A program made the translations under genes and the position numbers. DNA of 14,986 nt from Cellvibrionales bacterium UBA4495. GTDB taxonomy: Bacteria; Pseudomonadota; Gammaproteobacteria; Pseudomonadales; Porticoccaceae. Positions 7,566-14,301 of the stretch are shown one piece after another. Numbering within the stretch: the stretch's first letter is position 1; the number at the start of each line of letters is the position of its first letter. The notes beneath the pieces were generated by a model. That model saw only the letters and a program-made list of their open reading frames with translations. It was not told where the DNA came from and did not search any database. The stretch spans positions 1-14,986 of the forward strand of contig DGNJ01000126.1 of the NCBI GenBank assembly GCA_002388905.1, read 5' to 3'.

Positions 7566-7934
7566 ATGAAAAAATTCCTCTTCGCCGCCTTTGTCGCTTT
7601 CTGGAGCGCGGTTGTCGTCCTGGTGGTTCTGGATGCGCTGGTGCCTGCGCGCGAGGTGAAAGGGGCCCGGGAAACCCGGGAGCCGATTTCCGAGGCGGTG
7701 GTAAAACGTCACGACAACAGGGAGGATTGCTGGCTGATTATCGAGGGCGCGGTCTACGATATCACCGGCTATATTCCCGAGCACCCGGCGCCGGATTTCG
7801 TGCTCACATCCTGGTGTGGCATGGATGCCACCGAGGGTATGCGCACCAAGGGGTATGGTCGGAACCACAGCGACGCCGCCTGGGCCAAGCTCGAGGAATA
7901 CCGGATCGGCGAGCTCGAGGGGGCAGGGGGTTAA
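7566..7934 (+). CDS. Membrane-anchored cytochrome b5-like heme protein
   Basis: The 122-residue protein starts with MKKFLFAAFVAFWSAVVVLV, a positively charged N terminus and single hydrophobic segment (about 4-25) that would act as a signal anchor, placing the rest in the periplasm. The soluble part (about 44-116) is a cytochrome b5-type domain: VVKRHDNREDCWLIIEGAVY (45-64), YDITGYIPEHP (64-74) with His73, and KGYGRNHSDAAWAKLEEY (95-112) with His101. The two histidines are the expected axial heme ligands; the classic HPGG is replaced by HPAP, which I believe is frequent in bacterial periplasmic members. The gene lies 28 nt behind the flavocytochrome on the same strand and has only a weak ribosome binding site (GGA about 7 nt upstream), suggesting co-transcription and a role as its electron partner. 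The stop is 3 nt from the convergent J-protein gene. Confidence 0.8.
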   Translation: MKKFLFAAFVAFWSAVVVLVVLDALVPAREVKGARETREPISEAVVKRHDNREDCWLIIEGAVYDITGYIPEHPAPDFVLTSWCGMDATEGMRTKGYGRNHSDAAWAKLEEYRIGELEGAGG

Positions 7935-7937
7935 CTT

Positions 7938-8642
7938 CTAAACGCTGTCGAGCAGCCTGTCTTTGGCCGCGTTGATTTTGGCCGCCAGGTAATCGCTCCC
8001 GCCCCGGTCCGGGTGCAGTTTTTGTATCAGGCGCTTGTGGGCCTTGATGATTTCGTCCCGGTCGACACCGGGTTCCAGCCCCAGTATCTGCCAGGCTTCC
8101 TCCCGACTCAGATCGCCGACCGCCTGTCCGCCGTTGTCGACACCTTCGCTGCCGGCGCCGGCCAGCCCCCGGCGAACCATATAGGCGCGCAGCAGCAGGG
8201 CCGATTGTCTGTCCTGTCCTTCCCTGAAATAGCGGAGTTGTTCCTGCAGCGCCTCTTCCGGCAAATCCTCCAGGTTCCTGTCGGCATGGGGGCCCTGAAA
8301 GATCTGGCCGCGCATTTTGCCGTTGGCGATATCCAGCACGACTTCGAGACCGGCGGTGCGGATACGGGAAGGGCCGGCTTTCTTCTGCCAGAAACGGAGC
8401 ATGGGCAGGGCATGGAGCCCGATCCGGAACAGCCCCCGGAGCGCGGGCAGGGCCGCGGCGATGGCCGCTCCAACCCAGTGCATGCGGCCGGTGGCCACCA
8501 GCAGCAGGGCAATGGCGATGAGGACCATCGAACCCCATGTCCAGATCAGTCTCTTGCGCTCTGCCGGCGGACGACTGCGGATATACTGCCAGGCATACCA
8601 GCCCGCGCCGATTGCCACTAACAGCAGGATCAGGCGAGGCAT
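7938..8642 (-). CDS. Membrane-anchored J-domain (DnaJ-like) protein
   Basis: The 234-residue protein has two hydrophobic segments at the N terminus (about 2-20 and 33-52), a middle region with a GKMRGQIFQGPHADR stretch (108-122), an acidic helix region (125-160), and a C-terminal J domain from about 180. The J domain has EEAWQILGLEPGVDRDEIIK (181-200), and the HPD tripeptide at 210-212 in KLHPDRGGSDYLAAKINAAK, the residues that stimulate Hsp70 ATPase. A J domain at the C terminus of a membrane protein resembles the Tim14/Pam18-like layout rather than classical DnaJ: no zinc-finger or G/F region is present. It probably recruits DnaK to the inner membrane; the client is unknown. The ATG is 3 nt after the stop of the upstream trhP-like gene, so the two are almost surely one transcript. 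Confidence 0.85.
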   Translation of the reverse strand: MPRLILLLVAIGAGWYAWQYIRSRPPAERKRLIWTWGSMVLIAIALLLVATGRMHWVGAAIAAALPALRGLFRIGLHALPMLRFWQKKAGPSRIRTAGLEVVLDIANGKMRGQIFQGPHADRNLEDLPEEALQEQLRYFREGQDRQSALLLRAYMVRRGLAGAGSEGVDNGGQAVGDLSREEAWQILGLEPGVDRDEIIKAHKRLIQKLHPDRGGSDYLAAKINAAKDRLLDSV

Positions 8643-8645
8643 GGA

Positions 8646-10028
8646 TCAGCCCATATGCCGCATGAGCATGGCATAGCTGCCGTCGCCGTTATCCAGCGCC
8701 ACCGGCAGGGGGATTCTCACCACGTGTCCCGATCCGGGCGCGGCATCGACGCTGACCCCGTCCCGGTTCTCGATGGTATCCAGGGCAAAAGGCGTATTGC
8801 CCCGGGGGGTGATCAGCTCCAGAGTGTCGCCCTTCTGGAAGCGGTTTTTGACCTCGATGGTCGCCCAGCCCCGGTCGCCGTCGATTTCCCGGATCTCGCC
8901 CACGAACTGCTGGTTGGGGTTACTGGATACGCCGTGCTCGTAATTCTGGTAGGCCTCGGGCACGTGGCGTCGGTAGAAGCCTTCCGTGTAGCCCCGGTTG
9001 GCCAGGTGATCGAGTTGGGCCATCAGGTCCATGTCGAAGTCGCCGCCGGCGGCGGCCTGGTCGATGGCGCGCCGGTAGACCTGGGCGGTGCGGGCCACGT
9101 AGTAATGAGACTTGGTGCGGCCCTCGATCTTCAGGGAGCGGATGCCCATCTGCACCAGCCTGGGCACATGCTGGACGGCGCGAAGGTCCCTGGAGTTCAT
9201 AATGTAGGTGCCATGCTCGTCCTCGAAGGCGGGCATGTACTCGCCCGGACGCCCCTGTTCCTGAAGCAGAAAAACCGGCGTATCGTCGCGAACACCCTCG
9301 TCCAGGCTGCCTTCCATGCGCGGCTGTGCTTCCGGGTCCCAGGTCCGGGTGGCGATCCGGTTGGTCAGCGCGGGGTCCACCGGCACCACGTCACCGGTCT
9401 CGGTTTGCCGGGCTTCGTGGGCCGTGTATTTCCAGCGACAGGCATTGGTGCAGGCTCCCTGATTGGAATCCCGGTGGTTCATGTAGCCGGAAAGCAGGCA
9501 GCGCCCGGAGTAGGCGATGCAGAGGGCGCCGTGGACGAATACCTCCAGTTCCATATCGGGGCACTCCTCGCGGATTTCGCCAATTTCCTCCAGGGACAGT
9601 TCCCGGGACAGGATGATCCGGCTCACGCCCTGCCTGCCCCAGAACTTCACCGAGGCGAAATTGACCGCATTGGCCTGGACGGAAAGGTGAACGGGCACCT
9701 CCGGCCACTTTTCCCGCACCAGCATGATCAGCCCCGGGTCCGACATGATCAGGGCATCGGGGCCCATGTCGATCACCGGCTCCATGTCGCGCAGATAGGT
9801 CCGGACTTTGTCATTGTGGGGCGAGATATTGCTGGCGATATAGAATTTTTTACCCTGGCCATGGGCCTCGGCAACGGCATCGGCCATACGATCGAGATGA
9901 TTGAACTCGTTATTGCGCACCCGCAGGCTGTAGCGGGGCTGGCCGGCATAGACGGCATCTGCGCCATAGGCAAAGGCGTAGCGCATACTCTTGGCAGTGC
10001 CGGCGGGAGAAAGGAGTTCCGGTTTCAT
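8646..10028 (-). CDS. trhP: TrhP/YegQ-like U32 peptidase-family protein (tRNA uridine-34 hydroxylation)
   Basis: The 460-residue protein begins MKPELLSPAGTAKSMRYAFAYG, the standard N terminus of the U32 family. The diagnostic cysteine region is present: GALCIAYSGRCLLSGYMNHR (168-187) followed by QGACTNACRWKY (190-201), giving Cys170, Cys177, Cys193 and Cys197, likely iron-sulfur ligands. SLKIEGRTKSHYYVA lies in the central part, with a C-terminal beta-barrel-like domain after about 375. Length and motifs match E. coli YegQ (TrhP), which is needed for prephenate-dependent 5-hydroxyuridine formation at tRNA position 34; despite the family name it is not known to be a protease in that role. The start at 10028 has GCGAGG about 5 nt upstream; the frame stays open far upstream, but that part is antisense to the dehydrogenase gene. 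The J-protein gene follows after 3 nt. Confidence 0.92.
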   Translation of the reverse strand: MKPELLSPAGTAKSMRYAFAYGADAVYAGQPRYSLRVRNNEFNHLDRMADAVAEAHGQGKKFYIASNISPHNDKVRTYLRDMEPVIDMGPDALIMSDPGLIMLVREKWPEVPVHLSVQANAVNFASVKFWGRQGVSRIILSRELSLEEIGEIREECPDMELEVFVHGALCIAYSGRCLLSGYMNHRDSNQGACTNACRWKYTAHEARQTETGDVVPVDPALTNRIATRTWDPEAQPRMEGSLDEGVRDDTPVFLLQEQGRPGEYMPAFEDEHGTYIMNSRDLRAVQHVPRLVQMGIRSLKIEGRTKSHYYVARTAQVYRRAIDQAAAGGDFDMDLMAQLDHLANRGYTEGFYRRHVPEAYQNYEHGVSSNPNQQFVGEIREIDGDRGWATIEVKNRFQKGDTLELITPRGNTPFALDTIENRDGVSVDAAPGSGHVVRIPLPVALDNGDGSYAMLMRHMG

Positions 10029-10072
10029 GGCGGCCTCGCGATTGCTCGGGATGTGATGGCGGAGAGGCCGGC

Positions 10073-10101
10073 ATTCTACCCTTTTTAACGTCGGTTTGCA
10101 G
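10073..10101 (-). promoter_or_regulatory. Candidate sigma-70 promoter for the trhP-J-protein unit
   Basis: Read on the minus strand, TAGAAT (10078-10073) matches five of six -10 consensus bases and lies about 45 nt before the start codon. The hexamer 17 nt upstream, CTGCAA (10101-10096), matches the -35 consensus only weakly, at three of six. The position is sensible, but the -35 is poor. Confidence 0.35.
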
Positions 10102-10323
10102 GGCGCAGGGACGGTCATCCCAGGCGGCCATCGTTTTCCGGTGGCGGGACCCGGTTGCGTCCCGGACGCGTCATTCTGTCGGTAAACAATAAGCCATGGG
10201 GATGGATTTATCGGGTGGCGGTCATTATCCTGTTCGCGGTCAGAAAGCTGTCTGCGTCGCGGCCCCAGGGTCCCGGCAATTCCATAAACAAAGATCGCGT
10301 CACCAGCGGCGCGGATCGAGGGA

Positions 10324-10328
10324 AGGAG
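10324..10328 (+). promoter_or_regulatory. Ribosome binding site fixing the dehydrogenase start
   Basis: AGGAG sits 6 nt before the ATG at 10335, within a purine-rich GGGAAGGAGAA context. It fixes the start at the residue where the Rossmann strand begins (MKVGFIGLG) and excludes the 60-residue upstream extension. Confidence 0.75.
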
Positions 10329-10334
10329 AATTCC

Positions 10335-11162
10335 ATGAAAGTTGGTTTTATCGGATTGGGTAGCATGGGCTACGGTCAGGCCATGCTGCTGGCAAAAAGC
10401 GAGCACGAGCTGACTGTATTCGATGTCGCGGCCAAGGCCATGGCGCCTTTCGAGGGCAAGGCAACCCTCGCCGGCGAACTGGCCGGGACGGGCCGGGATG
10501 CCGACGTCGTCGGTGTCTGCGTGCGCGACGACCAGCAGGTGAATGAATGTGCCGACGCACTGATTCCGGTCATGCCCGCCGATTCGGTCCTGCTGATCCA
10601 CAGTACCGTCAAGCCGGCCACCATGGAGTCCCTGGCCGCCCGTGCATCGGAGCGGAAGATCAACGTGCTCGATGCGGCTGTGACCCGGACGGTGATGGCC
10701 CAGGACGCGCCTTTTGTCTTCTGCATGACCGGCGGCGACGATGCAGTGGCGGAACGCGTGCAACCGGTTCTGGATACCTACTCCACGGATACCATTCACG
10801 TGGGACCCCTGGGTTCCGGCATGGCAATGAAAATTTCCAACAACCTGGTTTCCTGGAGCCAGATCATGATTGGCCTTGAAGCCTTTCAGATGGCCGAAGC
10901 GGCCGGCGTACCCACCGAAAAACTGCTCAAGGTCATGAAAAAGAACGGCGTATTGACCCCACCCATGGAGGGCTTTATCAAGCTCCGTGCCGCTGGCGGG
11001 GATCCGGACACCAGTGAGCTTATCAGGAGCCAGTCGGGCATTGGCGAGAAGGACCTGAGTCTTGCCGAGGCCCTGGGTGCTGAGGCCGGAGCGTCGACAC
11101 CCATCGGGACTCACATCCGCGGCCTGGTCCGGGATACCATCAACGGGCTGGCCAAAGCCTAG
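10335..11162 (+). CDS. NAD(P)-dependent beta-hydroxyacid dehydrogenase family protein (3-hydroxyisobutyrate dehydrogenase-like)
   Basis: The 275-residue protein has the Rossmann motif GFIGLGSMGYG at residues 4-14 and an Asp (VFD, 28-30) at the end of the second strand, suggesting NAD preference. HSTVKPATMESLA (89-101) and the catalytic-lysine helix GPLGSGMAMKISNNLV (157-172, Lys166 and Asn170) follow the family. The C-terminal helical domain has GEKDLSLAEALG (237-248), matching the usual KDL-LA motif. The substrate-loop motif, normally DAPVSGG, reads DAAVTRT (113-119), so the substrate is not predictable: 3-hydroxyisobutyrate, tartronate semialdehyde, glyoxylate/succinate semialdehyde and other small acids are all possible. 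The gene has no co-directional neighbour, so context does not help. It is convergent with the RND operon, with only 34 nt between the stops. Confidence 0.82.
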   Translation: MKVGFIGLGSMGYGQAMLLAKSEHELTVFDVAAKAMAPFEGKATLAGELAGTGRDADVVGVCVRDDQQVNECADALIPVMPADSVLLIHSTVKPATMESLAARASERKINVLDAAVTRTVMAQDAPFVFCMTGGDDAVAERVQPVLDTYSTDTIHVGPLGSGMAMKISNNLVSWSQIMIGLEAFQMAEAAGVPTEKLLKVMKKNGVLTPPMEGFIKLRAAGGDPDTSELIRSQSGIGEKDLSLAEALGAEAGASTPIGTHIRGLVRDTINGLAKA

Positions 11163-11174
11163 CGACGACAAGGC

Positions 11175-11214
11175 CGCCGCTGGCCTGCCGCCGGTCTCAC
11201 CGACGCCAGCGGCG
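11175..11214. terminator. Inverted repeat at the convergent dehydrogenase/RND junction (possible bidirectional terminator)
   Basis: A perfect 10-bp inverted repeat has arms CGCCGCTGGC (11175-11184) and GCCAGCGGCG (11205-11214) with a 20-nt loop. A second small repeat, CGGT (11192-11195) and ACCG (11199-11202), nests in the loop. The right part overlaps the last codons and stop of the RND pump gene. The position between two convergent stops suits a bidirectional transcription barrier, but no T tract follows on either strand, so it is not a textbook intrinsic terminator; mRNA 3'-end protection is an alternative. Confidence 0.35.
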
Positions 11215-14200
11215 CTCGCTGGCGTTCTCGATCAGGCAGTAAAAGAGCGGTACGAAAATCAGGGCCAGGGAACTGGCGGCGATCATGCCGCCCACCACGA
11301 CGGTGCCGATCTCCTGGCGACTCACCGCGCCGGCGCCACTGCTGAAGATCAGGGGCAAAGCGCCGACGATAAAGGTCAATGCCGTCATCATGATGGCCCG
11401 GAAGCGCTGCCGTGCCGCCGCCTCGGCCGCGGCCCTGGCGGTCATTCCGGCGCGGCGGTTCTGTGCGGCAAATTCGACAATAAGAATGGCATTCTTTGCC
11501 GCCAGGCCGATCAACACCAGAAGCCCCACCTGGAAATAGATGTCATTGGGGAACCCCCTCGAAAGAGAGGCGAGGGTGGCTCCCAGAACCCCGAAGGGCA
11601 CTGCGGTAACCACCGCCAGGGGCAGTGTCCAGCGTTCGTACTGGGCGGCAAGGATCAGGAACACCATAATCAGCCCCAGGGCGAAGGCCAGGATTCCGGC
11701 CGCCTCCGAGAACTGCAACTGGTACGCTTCGCCGGTCCAGCCGAACCTCGCTTGCCCCCCCAGAACCTGATCGGAAACCGCCTGCAGCGCCATCATGACC
11801 TGCCCGGTACTGTATCCCGGGGCCGGATCCGTCAGCACCTTGGCCGCCGGGTAGGCGTTGAAGCGGGTGACCATGTCGGGACCCAGGGTTTCCTCGAGCG
11901 TGACGAGGGCGCTCAGGGGCACCATCGCTCCGGTATCGGCGCGCACGAACACGCGGCCCAGGTCTTCGGCCTGGTCACGGAATTCAGCCCGGGATTGCAG
12001 GGTTACCCGCCAGTTGCGGCCCTGGAGTGGAAAGTCATTGACGTACAGAGAGCCGAAGGTACTTTGCAGGGTTCTGAAGATATCGTCGATATCCACGCCG
12101 AGCCCCTTGGCCTTTTCCCGATCCACCCTGGCCCGATAGCGGGGGATGCCCGTATTCAGTGTGGTAAAGGCCGAGCCGATCTCCGGCTGTGCCATGGCGA
12201 CGGCATTGAAGCGGTCGGTCAACGCCTGCAACTGGTGAGGGGTCAGGTCACCCCGGGACTGTATATAGCCTTCGACGCCGCCGGTGGTCGACAGGCCTAG
12301 AATCGGGGGCGTCATAAAGGAAATAATCCGGGCCTCGGGGATTTCCGTGCCCATTGCCATGACCCTTTGCATTAGGCTGAAGGCATCCTGGCCGGGGCCG
12401 GTGCGTTCGTCCCAGTCGGTGAGCGGGACGAACGAGAAGCCCATATAGGTTCGCATGGCGCTGGACATCATGTCGTAGCCGGAAAACGCCAGCACGTTGT
12501 CCACTTCCGGCATGGCCCGGAGGCGGTCGCTCAATTCGCGCCAGACTTTTTCCGTGCGCTCCACCGAGGCGGCGGCGGGCAGTTGGGGCACCACGTGGAT
12601 ATAGCCCTGATCTTCCTGGGGGATCAGTCCGGTGGGCATGCGCAGCATCAGGACGGTCGAAACGATGATTACCGCCCCAAAAAGTGCGGAACCCAGCCAC
12701 GGCCGGTGCAGCAGGAAATTGACGCCGTTGACGAACCAGCCCGTGAGTCGATCGAAACCGCGATTGAACCAGGCGAAGGGAGCCCAGACCGCGGTGGGCT
12801 GCCTGTCCAGAAAGAGGGCGCACATGGCCGGGGTAAGCGTCAGGGCCACGATGCCGGAGACAATCACGGAAATGGTGATGGTGACTGCGAATTGACGATA
12901 CAACTGGCCGGTAAAACCACCGACAAACGCCGCCGGGGCAAAGACGGCCACGAGGACCAGAGTGGAGGCAAGGACCGCTCCGGTGACCTGGTCAAGGGTC
13001 TGGACCGCCGCCCGGGAGGCGCTCAGGCCCTGTTCGGACATCAGCCGCTCGGTGTTCTCCATGACGATAATGGCATTGTCCACCACGATGCCGATTGCCA
13101 GGATCAACCCGAACAGGGTCAGCAGGTTGATGGAATACCCCAGAATCGCCATGCCGCCGAAGGTGCCGATCAGGGAGACGGGGATGGCAATCAGCGGCAC
13201 AAGACTGGCCCGGAAATGCTGGAGGAAAAGGAAGGTGACCAGCACCACAAGGAGCACGGCGATGATCAGCGTGGTGGCGACTTCTCCCACGGCGATGTCG
13301 ATGTAGCGGGTGATGTCATAGGGAATACGATAATCCAGCCCGTCCGGAAAATTTTTGCTCAACTGGGCCATGACCTCGCGTACCGACTGGGTTACCTCCA
13401 TGACATTGGCGCCGGGCTGGAGAAAAATCCCCACCGGAACGGCCGCTTTGTCGCCGAACCGTGCGGAAAAATCGTAGCTTTGGGCACCAAGCTCCACCGT
13501 GGCGACGTCGCTGAGCGTCAGGGTCGCCCCGGTCTGATCGGTGCGCAGGATAAGGTTTTCGAATTCCGTCACTGTGGAGGGGCGGGGCGGGGTGGTGATG
13601 GTGTAGGTAAATGCCTGCCCTGCAGGCGCGGGCTTTGCCCCGATGCGACCGGCGGCATACTGGATGTTCTGTTCCTCCAGCACTGTGGCCACGTCCACCG
13701 GTGTGAGCCCGTATTCCGCCAGTTGATCGGGATGCAGCCAGATACGCATGGCATAGTTCTGGGAACCGAACAATGTGGCGTTGCCGACACCGGGTATGCG
13801 GAGCAATTCATCGAGGATGTAAATCTCGGCGTATTGGCCAATGTCGTGATCGTCAAAGCCGGCGCCGGTACCCAGCAGTGTGATCACCTGGGGTGCCGAC
13901 GACTGCTGGGCCTCGACCCGAAGCCCGAGATCGCGGACGGTCTGTGGCAACCTGGCCATGGCCTGCTGGACGCGGTTATTGACGTTGATGGTCGCCAGAT
14001 CCGGGTCGGTTCCGGTTTCGAAAGAGACCAGTATCGAAAAGCCGCCGGCATCCGTGGTGACCGACTCCATGTATATCATATCCTCGACCCCGTTGATTTC
14101 CTGTTCCAGGGGCGCGAGCACGGACGACGAAATCACCTGGGCGTCGGCACCGGGGTAGGCGCCCTCAACCACAATCCCCGGTGGCAGGACGTCGGGGTAT

Positions 14201-14301
14201 TGCTCGACGGGCAGGGTGAAGAGCGCCACAATGCCTGCCAGAACAATGGCCAGGGAAATGACCGAGGCGAAAATTGGGCGATGAACCAGATAACCGAGCA
14301 T
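11197..14301 (-). CDS. AcrB-type RND multidrug efflux pump, inner-membrane component (HAE1 family)
   Basis: The 1034-residue pump has the usual layout of one N-terminal membrane helix (about 10-30), a large periplasmic loop, TM2-7 (about 340-500), a second periplasmic loop and TM8-12. AcrB-like landmarks include VEQYPDVLPPGIVVEGAYPG (32-51), NVNNRVQQAMARLP (106-119), FGSQNYAMRIWLHPDQLAEY (178-197, holding the equivalent of the pocket-region LFG), LTPVDV and QNIQYAAGRIG (211-221). In TM4 the proton-relay motif is GIVVDNAIIVMENTER (404-419): Asp408 is kept but the second Asp of the usual pair is Asn409. The TM10 lysine (AAKNAILIVEF, Lys936) is conserved. The switch-loop region reads SGYDMMSSAMRTYMGFSF instead of the glycine/phenylalanine-rich AcrB loop, so substrate range may differ. 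The start overlaps the adaptor stop as TGATG. The identification is firm; substrates are unknown. Confidence 0.93.
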   Translation of the reverse strand: MLGYLVHRPIFASVISLAIVLAGIVALFTLPVEQYPDVLPPGIVVEGAYPGADAQVISSSVLAPLEQEINGVEDMIYMESVTTDAGGFSILVSFETGTDPDLATINVNNRVQQAMARLPQTVRDLGLRVEAQQSSAPQVITLLGTGAGFDDHDIGQYAEIYILDELLRIPGVGNATLFGSQNYAMRIWLHPDQLAEYGLTPVDVATVLEEQNIQYAAGRIGAKPAPAGQAFTYTITTPPRPSTVTEFENLILRTDQTGATLTLSDVATVELGAQSYDFSARFGDKAAVPVGIFLQPGANVMEVTQSVREVMAQLSKNFPDGLDYRIPYDITRYIDIAVGEVATTLIIAVLLVVLVTFLFLQHFRASLVPLIAIPVSLIGTFGGMAILGYSINLLTLFGLILAIGIVVDNAIIVMENTERLMSEQGLSASRAAVQTLDQVTGAVLASTLVLVAVFAPAAFVGGFTGQLYRQFAVTITISVIVSGIVALTLTPAMCALFLDRQPTAVWAPFAWFNRGFDRLTGWFVNGVNFLLHRPWLGSALFGAVIIVSTVLMLRMPTGLIPQEDQGYIHVVPQLPAAASVERTEKVWRELSDRLRAMPEVDNVLAFSGYDMMSSAMRTYMGFSFVPLTDWDERTGPGQDAFSLMQRVMAMGTEIPEARIISFMTPPILGLSTTGGVEGYIQSRGDLTPHQLQALTDRFNAVAMAQPEIGSAFTTLNTGIPRYRARVDREKAKGLGVDIDDIFRTLQSTFGSLYVNDFPLQGRNWRVTLQSRAEFRDQAEDLGRVFVRADTGAMVPLSALVTLEETLGPDMVTRFNAYPAAKVLTDPAPGYSTGQVMMALQAVSDQVLGGQARFGWTGEAYQLQFSEAAGILAFALGLIMVFLILAAQYERWTLPLAVVTAVPFGVLGATLASLSRGFPNDIYFQVGLLVLIGLAAKNAILIVEFAAQNRRAGMTARAAAEAAARQRFRAIMMTALTFIVGALPLIFSSGAGAVSRQEIGTVVVGGMIAASSLALIFVPLFYCLIENASERRWRR

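Larger units (their letters stand above)
10029..10334. other. 306-nt divergent intergenic region
   Basis: This is the longest gap without a convincing gene. It holds the candidate trhP promoter near its left end and the dehydrogenase ribosome binding site at its right end. A perfect 6-bp inverted repeat, CGGGAC at 10145-10150 and GTCCCG at 10159-10164 with an 8-nt loop, lies in the middle and could be an operator half or simply GC-rich chance. A frame from about 10155 stays open into the dehydrogenase, but its composition does not look coding. I see no tRNA, riboswitch or repeat array. Confidence 0.5.

Noticed and set aside
8655..10088. 477-codon plus-strand frame across the trhP-like gene
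   Set aside because: It is antisense to a strongly identified gene; the predicted protein is low in recognisable motifs and rich in G, H, V and D, as expected for a shadow frame.
10145..10164. CGGGAC/GTCCCG inverted repeat as an operator or terminator
   Set aside because: It is short, has no T tract, and is not placed at a recognisable promoter; such 6-bp repeats are frequent at this GC content.
10029..11171. N-terminal extension of the trhP frame to about 841 codons
   Set aside because: The family N terminus MKPELLSPAG starts at 10028 with a ribosome binding site; the upstream part is antisense to the dehydrogenase and has no homology-like features.
11062..12300. 412-codon plus-strand frame running from the dehydrogenase 3' end into the RND gene
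   Set aside because: It overlaps two well-supported genes in other frames and has no domain signal.
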